From: Chondrus crispus
Lineage: Eukaryota > Rhodophyta > Florideophyceae > Gigartinales > Gigartinaceae
Assembly: GCF_000350225.1 (NCBI RefSeq)
Contig: NW_005179072.1
Location: 96,781 to 160,780 of the forward strand
Length of the DNA: 64,000 nt
Reading direction: 5' to 3'
The position numbers were made by a program, and so were the translations under genes. The stretch's first letter is position 1. The number at the start of each line of letters is the position of its first letter. Positions 1-9,728 of the stretch are shown in pieces. The notes under the pieces are model-generated. The model did no database searches. It saw only the letters and a list, made by a program, of their open reading frames with translations, and was not told the DNA's origin.

Positions 1-60
1 CCCCCCCCTCCACCCTCCCCAGGCCTTCAACCCCTGCCGTGCACCTCCACTTCTTCCAAA

Positions 61-1815
61 ATGGGCATCACCTTTGTCGCATCACTTCCGCTGACCCTCC
101 GTCCCTCGCGTGCCCAGCTCTCCCCGCTACGGGCCCCAGCCCGCGCCCGATCAATCCGTCTCGTGCGCATGGTCAGCGCTCCGGAGCGTACAGAAGCTTC
201 CCCCGCCAACGTCAAGGTGGAGCCCATGTCTGTCCTGCTGCCCGAGAAGCTCTCAGAGGAAGGTATTGCCCTGTTGTCGAACACCTTCTCCGTCGTCAAG
301 AAGCTCGACCTCACCCCCGAAACCCTTCTGGAGGAGATCCCGCATCATGACGCAATCATCATTCGCTCGGGCACCAAGATGACCAAAGAGGTCATCAACG
401 CCGCCAAAAAGCTCAAGGTCATCGGCCGTGCTGGCGTTGGTGTTGACAACATCGACATTCCCGCCGCCACCGAGCGCGGCGTCCTCGTCGTCAATGCTCC
501 CACGGGGAACTGTGTCGCTGCCGCTGAGCATTCTATTGCCCTCTTGTGCTCTATGGCTAGGCTCATTGGACCTGCTGATGCTACTATCAAGGGCGAAGGC
601 TGGAACCGAAGCGCCTTTGTGGGCGCCAGCCTCGTTGACAAGACTTTGGGTATCGTCGGCCTGGGGCGTATTGGCCGCGAGGTGGCCAAGAGGGCTCGTG
701 GCCTGGGCATGAAGGTCATCGCCAGTGACCCTTTCACTAGTGAGGAGGCGGCCGCGGCTATAGGCGTCACTCTCGTCCCGTTCGATGAGGTTCTCAGTGG
801 TAGTGACTTCATCACCCTCCATATCCCGCTCATCGACTCCACCCGCAACTTGCTAAATGCGGCCGCATTTGACAAGATGAAGCAAGGTGTGCGCATCATC
901 AACGCCGCCCGGGGTGGTATTGTCGTGGAAGAAGCGCTTCTTGCAGCAATCGAGTCTGGCAAGTGCGCCGGAGCCGCCCTGGACTGCTTTGAGTATGAGC
1001 CGCCGCACAAGCATCCCGGTTCTATCTCAGCTAAGATTGTCCAGAATCCCAAGGTTCTCGCCACCCCCCATCTGGGCGCAAGTACACGCGAGGCTCAGGA
1101 GGACGTGGCCGTGGAAATCGCCACCGCTGTCAGAGACACTTTGAATGGCGACATGGTTGCTACCATGATCAACGCCCCCGCCATGGCCCCAGAAGTACTT
1201 AAGGCCCTCAAGCCTCGCGCCCAGCTCTGCGAGCGTCTGGGCAGACTCACCTACTACATGTCTGGCGAGGCACTTCAAGGCGAAGTCGCCGTCGATTATC
1301 ACATCCCTGGTGCCGGCGACACTAGAATTCTTCGTGCAGGGCTGATTAAGGGACTCATGCAACCTGCCATTAGCTTGCCCATCAGTATCGTCAACGCTGA
1401 GAGCGTCGCCGCAGTCCATAACCTCAACCTCGCAGAGACCAATCACTTTCCTCCCTCTTTTGACGGCTCTAATGAAGTCGTCGTCACCGTCAAGGACTGC
1501 CCAGTCATAGAAGGTCGTGTTGTCAATGGGAAGCCGCATGTCACTCGCATTGGTCGCTTCGAGGTTGACTTGTGTCTAGAGGGCACTATCTTGTGCTACA
1601 GCCAAGATGACTGCCCCGGCCAGATGGGACGTGTTGGGACCTTGTTTGGAAACGCAAATGTGAATATTTCTTCTATGACTCTGGCAAGAGACAAGAATAG
1701 CTCCAAAGCTCTTGTGTTGCTAGGTCTGGATTCAGACCCCTCCGCCGAGCTATTGAAACAAGTCGAAACAACTGTCAATGACGATGAGCTCCTGCCTTTA
1801 GTTATCAAGTTCTAA
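61..1815 (+). CDS. PHGDH: D-3-phosphoglycerate dehydrogenase, plastid-type
   Basis: Catalyses NAD-dependent oxidation of 3-phosphoglycerate, the first step of the phosphorylated serine pathway. The 584-residue intronless frame begins at an ATG in a good context (AAAATGG). The first ~50 residues are rich in Ser, Arg and Ala and poor in acids, as expected for a transit peptide; Met37 could be an internal start. The NAD-binding GLGRIG is at residues 200-205, the Asp-containing loop (IASDP) follows, and the catalytic His337 lies in HLGAS. An intervening domain of roughly residues 375-505 precedes a C-terminal ACT domain with VNISSMTLAR. This is the long type-I form used by plants, algae and cyanobacteria. 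The gene converges on the ABC1 kinase with 264 bp between stop codons. Family identity is clear; plastid location is inferred. Confidence 0.95.
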   Translation: MGITFVASLPLTLRPSRAQLSPLRAPARARSIRLVRMVSAPERTEASPANVKVEPMSVLLPEKLSEEGIALLSNTFSVVKKLDLTPETLLEEIPHHDAIIIRSGTKMTKEVINAAKKLKVIGRAGVGVDNIDIPAATERGVLVVNAPTGNCVAAAEHSIALLCSMARLIGPADATIKGEGWNRSAFVGASLVDKTLGIVGLGRIGREVAKRARGLGMKVIASDPFTSEEAAAAIGVTLVPFDEVLSGSDFITLHIPLIDSTRNLLNAAAFDKMKQGVRIINAARGGIVVEEALLAAIESGKCAGAALDCFEYEPPHKHPGSISAKIVQNPKVLATPHLGASTREAQEDVAVEIATAVRDTLNGDMVATMINAPAMAPEVLKALKPRAQLCERLGRLTYYMSGEALQGEVAVDYHIPGAGDTRILRAGLIKGLMQPAISLPISIVNAESVAAVHNLNLAETNHFPPSFDGSNEVVVTVKDCPVIEGRVVNGKPHVTRIGRFEVDLCLEGTILCYSQDDCPGQMGRVGTLFGNANVNISSMTLARDKNSSKALVLLGLDSDPSAELLKQVETTVNDDELLPLVIKF

Positions 1816-2079
1816 TTGTTTCTAGGAGATGTTTCCGTGATGCTCTTCTCCTCTGTTCATATGTTGGTTGCGACTTGATTCAAGTACACTCTCGTAAATA
1901 GTAGCACAGTAGGTTCTTCCTCACCCAATTCCGCGTTGTCGCTCTGTCCCCAGTGCAGAGGGATGCAGAAGCGAAGGGAGCTAATGATCACGACTGCCAA
2001 ATGTCTTCGCAATCTCCATCTCACACACACTGTAGCAGGTTTACTGGTCGGTCGTAGCGAATTCTCAAGCAGTGTTGCA

Positions 2080-4311
2080 CTATAATGGAGTCGCTCTGTT
2101 CCGTGGTTCCTCCTGAGGAAGACCGAAGGCTAGTCTAATGGCGCGAGACGTTACCCGCTCAGCAAGAGAAACTGCCACTTCCAATCCGATGCGCTGACTC
2201 TCAGGTTCCCTGAGAACTCTCCGCAAAAGCGGCGACATTTTTGAGGGGCTGAACCCTCTGCTCTTGCTCAAAATCTCCGTCAGCCGTTCAAGGTTGTTCA
2301 TAGACCTGGTCTTGGTCGGGGGTGGGAGGCTGTTCAACATGGTGGGCAGACGTATTCCTGCTGCCTTCCCTGTCTGAGCGAACATACTTGTGTAGTATGT
2401 CGCCAGGTCAAGGCCAAGGCTGTCCAGTTCCGCGGTAAGCTCATCTGCAAGGCTGTATCGTGCGATTTTGCCTCGAGGGGACAACAAAAACGTCATCAGT
2501 TGCTCCGCTGCGAGCGAGACATCGTAGTCTCCCGCACTGGACGCAGAGTCTAAAAGGCTTTCTAACCGATTCCACCTCGGTCGCCCTTCGTCAAACAGAA
2601 GGCACTGCAGAGCGGCTTGTAGTTCGGGGGCTGGGTCTGTGAGCAAACGGGACGCGATGTACGGATACGACTCATTCAAAATCTTGAAGTTGGGGTCAAC
2701 CTGAATGGCAACACCTTCCAAAACGCCGAGACAACGAATAATTGCTGTGTAGTAGGGGGGCAAGCTGAATGGATATTGATACATGACGGACCCAAGCTTG
2801 TCAATGACAGACTTGAAATTCAGTTCTCCGACGGACGCACCAAGGACGTCAGGCAAAGCGTCGTTAAGGGCTTCAATAATAGGTTCCAGATTGGTTTCTG
2901 GCGGCAAGAAGCCCAAACGGACATACAAATTCGCCAGGGCTTCGAAGTCGCGGTTGACCATGTGAACAACTGCCTCAATGATACCGTACCTCTGCGACGG
3001 CTCAACCTCAGACATCATTCCAAAGTCGAGATAACACAAACTCCCGTCCGACATCGCAAGCAAGTTACCGAGATGCGTATCTGCATGAAAATATCCGTTC
3101 TCCAACATTTGCCGCAAGGAACACTGCACCATGGCCCGCACTAGCTCCTCCGACCGACCCTTCGTTAGAGTATCGCTGGTCAGTCTGGAGCCTTCCATCC
3201 ACTGCATGGTGATAACACGTCTCTTCGTATACCTCCAATAGATTTTGGGAACATCAACGCCGGGCAAGTCGCCATACAATTCGAGAAACCTCTCCGCATT
3301 CCTGGCCTCCGATAAATAGTCAATCTCCTCGTATATGAGCTTTCCAAACTCCTCAATGATACTCTGCAAGTCAATATCGCGCCCTGTTAGCTTCAGCAAA
3401 CTGTTAAGAGTGCCACTCAGATTCCTGAGAATATAAATGTCCAGAGCAATGATTTGCTCGCAATCTGGCCGTTGGACTTTAACGGCGACGCGCTCACCAG
3501 TGCTTTTCAATGTTGCACTGTAAACCTGACCGATCGAAGCCGCAGCCACGGGTGTGGGATCGATGCTTTCAAAAATTTCGTTAACGCCCTGACCCAATTC
3601 TTCCTCTATCAATTGGAAGGCAATTTCGTTTTCAAATGGAGGGAGCCGGTCTTGCAGCTTCTGCAACTCATCAAGATATTCTTTTGGTAATAAATCGGGT
3701 CTGCTAGCAACAGCCTGGCCACCCTTAATTATCGCAGGACCAAGAGAACTGACAATTTGCAGGAATTCTTCGGCGCGCTTCTGTCGATTTCGCTCTTCCC
3801 TCCCCAATTGAACGTCTATAACAACTCTCGAAACAAAAGCCGTGAGCGGCACAGCAATTTGGAGTTGTCTCTTCCGCACATAAAACGAGCGATTCTTAAA
3901 GTAGGCCACAGCTGACGCGGGATCATATCTGGGTCCCTCATCGGCGCTCTTAGCGGCTCTTGCAGCCTGTTCCTCAATGCGTGCCAAGTCCGCTGCTGAA
4001 GCTGGTACATTGGAAGCCAGAGGTGCCGGATACGGTAGGTTGGGCGTGCGTTGGTCACGGACCTCGCGCAGAAGCCGCTCTGCGCGCTCGAGACGTGCGC
4101 GGACGGCGCGCGGCCGTGGCTTGGTCTCGACGGCTTGCGTCGCAGCTGCGCCGGTGCGGGTCCGTCGCGACGGCGAGGCCGACGTGGCGGGCTGGCGATG
4201 GCCTTGCACGAAGCGACTGCGTGTGCGCAGCGCGCGGGAGGCGAGGCCACGCGCGGTAAGGTTGGTGAAGGGGGTCGCCGGGGCGACTAGGGCGAGGGCG
4301 AGGGAATTCAT
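2080..4311 (-). CDS. ABC1/UbiB-family atypical kinase, plastid-type (ABC1K)
   Basis: Member of the ABC1 (ADCK/UbiB) atypical kinase family; plastid members sit in plastoglobules and affect prenylquinone metabolism. Seen in the sequence: the family KxGQ signature as KGGQ (about residues 196-199) followed by RPDLLPKEYLDELQKLQDR; the Ala-rich loop AAASIGQVYSATL; AVKVQRP with the ion-pair Lys; a catalytic FHADTHLGN (about 408-416) and DFG (about 429-431). The start at 4311 gives a classical basic, Ser/Thr-rich transit peptide (MNSLALALVAPATPF). In-frame ATGs at 4365 and 4359 would add 16-18 residues. The frame is open further upstream but only from a TTG codon. The protein is 743 residues from 4311 and has no intron. 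The substrate cannot be told from sequence. Confidence 0.92.
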   Translation of the reverse strand: MNSLALALVAPATPFTNLTARGLASRALRTRSRFVQGHRQPATSASPSRRTRTGAAATQAVETKPRPRAVRARLERAERLLREVRDQRTPNLPYPAPLASNVPASAADLARIEEQAARAAKSADEGPRYDPASAVAYFKNRSFYVRKRQLQIAVPLTAFVSRVVIDVQLGREERNRQKRAEEFLQIVSSLGPAIIKGGQAVASRPDLLPKEYLDELQKLQDRLPPFENEIAFQLIEEELGQGVNEIFESIDPTPVAAASIGQVYSATLKSTGERVAVKVQRPDCEQIIALDIYILRNLSGTLNSLLKLTGRDIDLQSIIEEFGKLIYEEIDYLSEARNAERFLELYGDLPGVDVPKIYWRYTKRRVITMQWMEGSRLTSDTLTKGRSEELVRAMVQCSLRQMLENGYFHADTHLGNLLAMSDGSLCYLDFGMMSEVEPSQRYGIIEAVVHMVNRDFEALANLYVRLGFLPPETNLEPIIEALNDALPDVLGASVGELNFKSVIDKLGSVMYQYPFSLPPYYTAIIRCLGVLEGVAIQVDPNFKILNESYPYIASRLLTDPAPELQAALQCLLFDEGRPRWNRLESLLDSASSAGDYDVSLAAEQLMTFLLSPRGKIARYSLADELTAELDSLGLDLATYYTSMFAQTGKAAGIRLPTMLNSLPPPTKTRSMNNLERLTEILSKSRGFSPSKMSPLLRRVLREPESQRIGLEVAVSLAERVTSRAIRLAFGLPQEEPRNRATPL

Positions 4312-4830
4312 GGCGAGGTGAAGGGGAATCTTGGAGAGTGGGTGGCGGGCCGGGAGCATGTACATGAAGAGAATGTGGGGCGAAGGAAGCGAGGATACCA
4401 AACGGTTGCAGTCCGCGGAGAGGACGATTTAGGATAAATGCGGATTGGGGCACGGGAGATAGAGCCCCAGCACGAAGAGTGCGGAGCCACAAATGACGAA
4501 TCCGAAGGCGACTCATGCTGTAAGATTCCACTGTAAGTAAAGTCCCAACAATGATCTACAACTGTAATGCAAATGCGGAGACCCAGTGAGATCAACTGCA
4601 CAGGGCTTCCGATCTCCGGGGCAATCAGCGCACCATGGCCACAAGTTTGCACATGCAATGCTCCAATCCAGCTGCCTATTGCATACATCTCAAAATGCAA
4701 GATAAACCATTCATTCCTCCACTATTTAGTCTTCGCCCCTCACTTGCATGCGGAAGTTGTCCATCTCCTTCTCCAGATCCAGAGTGCTCTACCGGTAGAC
4801 CAACTTGTATTTTCCCCCTCCCAATCGAAA
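4312..4830. promoter_or_regulatory. Divergent intergenic region between two plastid-protein genes
   Basis: About 520 bp separate the start of the ABC1 kinase (leftward) from the small plastid protein (rightward), so both promoters must lie here. I see no canonical TATA box in a clear position and no repeat. Short ORFs here are unconvincing. Confidence 0.5.
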
Positions 4831-5201
4831 ATGGCTTTCGTTCCGACTACTTCTTTCACCGGACTCCGCGTCAGGGCTGCCGCTCCCCGCGTCTGCCATG
4901 CTCCTGTCCGTGTTGCCAAGTGGAGAATGAGCGAAGAGGGCAAAGGCTTCGGCGGTGGAGAAGCTACCCGTGAGTAAGTTACCGCGTCATCCATACTTTG
5001 AGCGGTCGCCTTGATCCCTTCCGTTTTATTCACTGTTCAATTCTAACTTCTCCTCTCTTTATTTCCCCCTCTAGTCCTACCCCAACTGAGATTGACCCCA
5101 ATGACCCCAAGGGCAAGCAGAAAGCTATCCATCACGCCGAGACCTTCGCCGATTATCAAGCTCGCGTCGCCCGTGAGAAGGCCGAAAAGGAAGCCAAGTG
5201 A
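4831..5201 (+). CDS. Small plastid-targeted protein, unrecognised, two exons
   Basis: Exon 1 is 4831-4973 and exon 2 is 5075-5201. The 101-nt intron has a consensus donor (GTAAGT) and a pyrimidine-rich CTAG acceptor. Splicing at the nearer GTGAGT at 4970 would put exon 2 out of frame, so the second donor is preferred. The 89-residue product starts MAFVPTTSFTGLRV, a transit-peptide-like N-terminus with Phe3 as in red algal plastid precursors. The mature part is charged: a Gly-rich KGFGGGEATRD, then PTPTEIDPNDPKGKQKAIHH, then a short amphipathic helix ending AREKAEKEAK. No membrane segment or metal-binding motif is visible. I do not recognise the family; a small thylakoid or stromal accessory protein is a guess. 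Confidence 0.75.
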
Positions 5202-5868
5202 TGTGTTTTGCGCATTTCAGTATGTCCTGTGGTCGTGTCTCGTGATGGTGGTTGCCATAGTCGCTTCTTAGCGACTTTGATTTCTACATGCTTTGTCCTT
5301 CCACTCTGAGCCTTGCGCTCTTCGATTCTTAAACACTTAGAACAACGACATAAACAGTGTTCACATGCATACTACCTGTTTTGATCCCATTTGTTGTTGA
5401 CATGGATGAGATATTTTCAGGTCCTTTTCTGCACACGGCTGTACGTGCGTAACAGCGTGAACAGCCGTATTACTTGATGAGCATAGTTGCACGCCGGTTC
5501 TATCGCAAGGGCTGAGACCTGCCCTTCACTTTCCGCAAAAAAATTGGCAACGCGGGCGTGCAGCATTCCCCTTCGCTCAGGGGCTCATCGCCATGGCAGG
5601 TGAGGGCCCGCACGCATGCAGATGACAAAACCTGTCAGTCAAGACATTCCGCATCGCAAACGATACCGTTCATACCATTGATGCTTAGAGCAACTTCGTT
5701 TATCCCTCAACCATTCGTGCATTCGATTGTGCCGCTCACTCCCACAGTGCAACACTGAGAGCCTGTCCCAACACAGCCATGTCACATTCACACTCGGTGC
5801 ATGATACAGGGTAGGATATGATAATGCGTTTGCCATCCCTACTGGTATGTTTACACTAACTGTAAGAA
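5202..5868. other. Intergenic, nothing recognised
   Basis: Contains the 3' end of the small plastid-protein gene and then about 600 bp with no supported gene, repeat or RNA. Confidence 0.5.
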
Positions 5869-5870
5869 TA

Positions 5871-6694
5871 CAGTGAACCCTCCCGATAAGGATCATTCTC
5901 CATATGGATATCCTCCGTAAACGGATAAAAAGTCGAGCGACGTACTCCGTAGCTTACAAATTTTTACCAAAAAACAATGTCTGTGGAATATTCCTCAATT
6001 GGATATCGGGTTCAATGTGAAATAAGCATATCATACAGACCCCTCCTACTTAAAACGTATTTTATGGTTACTTTTGAGCGGCCAAGGCACAAATTACCCC
6101 ATAACCGTTCATTCTTGATCGATCCCTTCACAGTCTGCTCAATAAATTCCAATCCCCGTCTGAGGCTTCGCAATTATCATCGTTCTCGACAAAAACATCT
6201 TTCTAGCATATACTCCTGTTGGTCCTCCCCCAATAAATCTCCTCTGATCGCAAACATTGCGTGTTGTCAGCACCGTAGCCATCTGCCCCCGTCAAGCGAC
6301 AATCGTCGATGAAGCGCTCTGAGCTTAACCTCGCCCAAAAGCAACAAATATGTGCAGAGTTCCAACGGCGCAAAAAGAGCAAGGAGCAGACGTCACAAAG
6401 GGCCCTTGCGAAGTGGGCCTCAGTGCAGTTTTCCCTTTCCAAACCTCCTGCTCAAGCTGTCATGTCCCGCATCATCAACGGCAAGTATGGTTTTCGTCCC
6501 GATATCTCTGCGTACCAAGAAGGGGAATTGCACAGTCCAGACGATGATAAATAAAATTTTAAGTAAAGCACAGACATTCTGAGAGATGCAGGTCACCGTG
6601 ACACCGTTATGATACGGTCTCCGGATGTGAATAACCTCCGCAAATGGATACGGATTACGTCCACCGAGCGTATCCATATCGAGAGGGTTCACTG
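5871..6694. mobile_element. pogo/Tigger-type DNA transposon, non-autonomous
   Basis: The ends are inverted repeats starting CAGTGAACCCTC (left, 5871; right, complement of 6683-6694). The match continues imperfectly through CGATAWGGAT. Both ends are flanked by TA (5869-5870 and 6695-6696), the target duplication of the Tc1/mariner superfamily; CAGTGAACCCTC-like ends are typical of pogo/Tigger elements. The 824-bp element is too short for a transposase with a DDE domain and carries only the HTH ORF at 6309-6554. Confidence 0.85.
6309..6554 (+). CDS. CENP-B/Tigger N-terminal HTH fragment
   Basis: An 81-residue ORF with its own ATG inside the pogo-type element. The start, KRSELNLAQKQQICAEFQRR, followed by an ALAKW segment and a recognition-helix-like VMSRIINGK, matches the CENP-B-type N-terminal helix-turn-helix that binds the transposon ends. 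The C-terminus (GELHSPDDDK) is short and acidic. The Tc5/CENP-B second HTH and the DDE catalytic domain are absent. It may be a relic of a deleted transposase or a small DNA-binding protein able to compete for the element's ends. The frame is intact, but expression is unknown. Confidence 0.6.
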   Translation: MKRSELNLAQKQQICAEFQRRKKSKEQTSQRALAKWASVQFSLSKPPAQAVMSRIINGKYGFRPDISAYQEGELHSPDDDK

Positions 6695-6696
6695 TA

Positions 6697-7007
6697 ATAT
6701 GTATTGCATTGTACGGTAGCTCTCCTTGTTCTGGATCGAGGAGCTGCAAATTACTGTAGACACTTTGAGAACGCACCCCCCATCGTGAGCACCCCAGACC
6801 ACAACTTTCCGGATATGCAGTTGTCTGCCTCCCACCGATGTACGGTACCCTGGGTACTGTGTCATAGTTGTCTTCTTGTTCGATATCTTACTTGAGCAGG
6901 ACAAGAGACACCTATCAGCCTTTTGAATTTCAGCGACACAGAGCTGTTGCGAACTTAAAAGCTTCACTGACGAACTTTGGAGCAACGTTTCAGAGCCCTT
7001 CTACAAA
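6697..7007. promoter_or_regulatory. Upstream region of the aldo/keto reductase
   Basis: These 311 bp lie between the right TIR of the pogo-type element and the reductase ATG. The promoter is expected here or inside the element. I see no other feature. Confidence 0.35.
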
Positions 7008-8261
7008 ATGACAAAGGCCGCGGCATTTGTCACTTCGCATTCTTTTCCGACCATCCGCCAAAATTCTGTGTCATCGTCTCCGCTTTTCAGAAAGAGACTT
7101 GATGTCGCTTCTCCTCGCTCCTGCAACAGTACGCGAATGATAGCTGTCGAAGGCGTAAACACCAGAAAATCAGACGGCAGCGTAGACCTGGAAAAACGCC
7201 GCGTTGGAAACTCCGACCTCATTCTTACTGAAGTATGTCTAGGTACGATGACCTGGGGCCATCAAAATTCAGAAAGCGACGCTCACGATCAGCTTGACCA
7301 TGCGTTCGAGAGAGGTGTGATTGGAATCGACTGCGCCGAGATGTACCCGGTTCCGCCAACAAAAGACTCTTCCGGTCGAACGGAAAAATATATTGGCTCA
7401 TGGATAAAGGAACGAGGTGGTGCGCCTTTTCGGGAAAAACTCGTACTCTGCTCGAAGGTTGCAGGAGGCGCTGCACCCGGTCGTGTGTTTTCTTGGATAC
7501 GAGGTGAGGATCGGAGAGTGGATAGAACCAACATCAGGGAGGCTGTAGATGGCATCCTGTCCAGATTAGGAACAAATTACATCGATTTGCTGCAGATTCA
7601 CTGGCCTGATCGGTATGTCCCGATGTTCGGTGCCGGTGCTTATGACTTTTCGAAGGAGCGTTCGAGTGTCTCGTTTGAGGTACAGGTGTCCGCTATGGAT
7701 GAGTTGATCAGAGAAGGAAAGATACGTAACTACGGGCTGAGCAATGAAACAGCGTGGGGAGTGGCTCAGTTCGATGCCGTAGCACGCAGACTTGGTGCGG
7801 CGGCACCGGTCTCTGTCCAGAACAACTACAGTTTAATATATCGAGACTTTGAGGCTCATTTGGCTGAAGCATGTGCCCCATCGAACGCAAACATGCCTCT
7901 TCTTGCCTACAGTCCCTTAGCTGGTGGAGCTCTAACCGGAAAATATTTATCAAAAGAGGTACCAGACGGAGCGCGATTCACCGTATATCCAAACTACATG
8001 AAGCGTTTCCAAAGTAGTCTTGCCTCAGCCGCTATCGCTGAATACCAGAAAATAGCCGATGATGCCGGCCTCACACTCACTCAGCTGTCGCTGGCATGGT
8101 GCAAGAGCAGATGGTTTGTTCAAAGTACTATCATCGGAGCAACATCCGTCGCACAACTCGACGAAGACTTGAATTCGTTCGGTGTGGAACTCGATAAGTC
8201 AACTATCACTGCAGTCGATAAACTTTATGCCCGATACCGTGACCCGTCAAGGACTTCCTAG
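7008..8261 (+). CDS. Aldo/keto reductase, organelle-targeted, Tas-like
   Basis: NADPH-dependent oxidoreductase of the AKR superfamily, most like the bacterial Tas type. The catalytic tetrad is visible: Asp108 and Tyr113 in IDCAEMYPVPP, Lys150 in LCSKVAGG and His198 in LLQIHWPDRYVP. The core starts near residue 60 with LEKRRVGNSDL and the (alpha/beta)8 barrel continues to a C-terminal VDKLYARYRDP. About 55 extra N-terminal residues, rich in Ser and Arg (MTKAAAFVTSHSF), suggest organelle import. The 417-residue frame is intronless with a clean ATG (AAAATGA). The gene converges on the N-myristoyltransferase, with 144 bp between stop codons. The natural substrate is unknown. Confidence 0.92.
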   Translation: MTKAAAFVTSHSFPTIRQNSVSSSPLFRKRLDVASPRSCNSTRMIAVEGVNTRKSDGSVDLEKRRVGNSDLILTEVCLGTMTWGHQNSESDAHDQLDHAFERGVIGIDCAEMYPVPPTKDSSGRTEKYIGSWIKERGGAPFREKLVLCSKVAGGAAPGRVFSWIRGEDRRVDRTNIREAVDGILSRLGTNYIDLLQIHWPDRYVPMFGAGAYDFSKERSSVSFEVQVSAMDELIREGKIRNYGLSNETAWGVAQFDAVARRLGAAAPVSVQNNYSLIYRDFEAHLAEACAPSNANMPLLAYSPLAGGALTGKYLSKEVPDGARFTVYPNYMKRFQSSLASAAIAEYQKIADDAGLTLTQLSLAWCKSRWFVQSTIIGATSVAQLDEDLNSFGVELDKSTITAVDKLYARYRDPSRTS

Positions 8262-8405
8262 TCCATTCGGATTGTGACCGTCACCGACAACTGCAGTTAC
8301 CCTTCTAGTGCACACAAAACAGCCCGCCGGCAGCAAGACACGACATCTATGCAAGGCAAGGTTCACGACTCACACCGCCAGCCATGGCGATATTTTTGAG
8401 CAGAC

Positions 8406-9728
8406 CTACAGCAGAACCAAGGCATTCGTTTCCTTAGCCATTGGACGACACTTCCAATTGTACAGGTAGTAGTGGAGCTCTCCGTCTCCGATGTGGAACT
8501 TGAGATCTTTGAAAAACTCAGAATGCCGAGCCAAGTCAAGCGCATTAAATACATCAAACCCATTCTGCCTCGCGAAAACCAAAGCATCTTGCATGATGTC
8601 TATTATTGCAGTCTTCGCAGCTGCTGCGAAAAATAGGTATGCAGCGTTGAGAGTCTTGTGGGCTGGGTGGTTGATGATACTTGATGGGAGAGAATAGAAG
8701 GAGATCATGTCTGTAATTTCGTGAGACTCTGGATCTTCAACAACATACGAATATGTAACACCTTCTCTAGGCATCAGCCAGTGAGCAAACTCATCTTCGG
8801 TCATATCAATATGCATATCGAATTGATCGAGGTATCCCATCAACAGTTTGCATGCCGCAGGCACGTCGTCCGAACGCATCACACGAATTCCTGGTGTTGA
8901 AACACTGGGCTTCACTGCGAACAGCTTAATGGTGCGATTCATCGTCATTCGGGGCTGCAGCCGAGAGAACCCGATTTCGATAAGCTTTTTGGGGTTTAGC
9001 GAGCGATGGTAGTATCGTGATGACGTGACGGGTCGCGGAAGGACAGCCCCAGCCGTGTATACTGCCTGCCAGACGTTCTGCAAGTTAACCCGTCTTGTTA
9101 TCTCTCGTATCAGAACCGGAGCGAGTCGCCTCGCTCTAAGTTTTTTGTGGACACAAAGAAAGTTGATCTCTACCACTTCCACGGAATCCATGTGAACACG
9201 CAAGGTCGCTGGGACAGCCGTAATAAAGGCTACGAGTTTCTTATTGGACTTGACACGGACGCCCACATGCCAAGTTGGATGCCATCCGGGTGGAAGCAAA
9301 GCCCACCTCAAAAACTCCCGGGAATAATCAAAGCGGAACATGGCATCTCCGTCCTCAACGTAGTTTTCATTCAAAAGACGATACGTTTCTTCGAGTTGCT
9401 TGTCATCGGTGACATCTATGTCTGACCACTCGAACGAGTCAATCAGGTTGTAAGGTTTCTTCGATACCTGGTCAACGGTTTTAGTCTCAATGGCCTGACC
9501 ATGATCACCAAGCAGGTCGAGTTGATCGTCCTGTCCCATCTGGGGGACCGGTTGTGTTTTCCAAAATTTATATTCTTTTTCGGCAGGCTTGCCATCGACG
9601 CCGGCAACGCTCATGGTTCCCATCAACTCCGCAAGCTTCGCCCTCGCATCGCTCCCAGAAAGCTCAACCTCCTTGTACGTGTTCTTTCTTTCTGTAGGCG
9701 GCTTGTCGCCGGTGTCTTTCTCTGCCAT
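8406..9728 (-). CDS. NMT1: Glycylpeptide N-tetradecanoyltransferase (N-myristoyltransferase)
   Basis: Transfers myristate from myristoyl-CoA to the N-terminal Gly of cytosolic proteins. The 440-residue intronless frame starts at a true ATG. Family signatures include the N-terminal KFWKTQPVPQMG, the acyl-CoA-binding EINFLCVHKKLR (about residues 188-200), YYHRSLNPKKLIEIGF, and the C-terminal KFHIGDGELHYYLYNW. The last normally reads KFGxGDG, so a Gly is replaced by His here. The chain ends in LVLL; in this family the C-terminal carboxylate acts as catalytic base. The hydrophilic first ~80 residues are the usual ribosome-targeting extension. A plausible substrate is encoded at 46584. Confidence 0.96.
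   Translation of the reverse strand: MAEKDTGDKPPTERKNTYKEVELSGSDARAKLAELMGTMSVAGVDGKPAEKEYKFWKTQPVPQMGQDDQLDLLGDHGQAIETKTVDQVSKKPYNLIDSFEWSDIDVTDDKQLEETYRLLNENYVEDGDAMFRFDYSREFLRWALLPPGWHPTWHVGVRVKSNKKLVAFITAVPATLRVHMDSVEVVEINFLCVHKKLRARRLAPVLIREITRRVNLQNVWQAVYTAGAVLPRPVTSSRYYHRSLNPKKLIEIGFSRLQPRMTMNRTIKLFAVKPSVSTPGIRVMRSDDVPAACKLLMGYLDQFDMHIDMTEDEFAHWLMPREGVTYSYVVEDPESHEITDMISFYSLPSSIINHPAHKTLNAAYLFFAAAAKTAIIDIMQDALVFARQNGFDVFNALDLARHSEFFKDLKFHIGDGELHYYLYNWKCRPMAKETNALVLL

Noticed and set aside
345..1064. Long antisense ORFs over the dehydrogenase and other genes
   Set aside because: Shadows of real coding frames; no family features.
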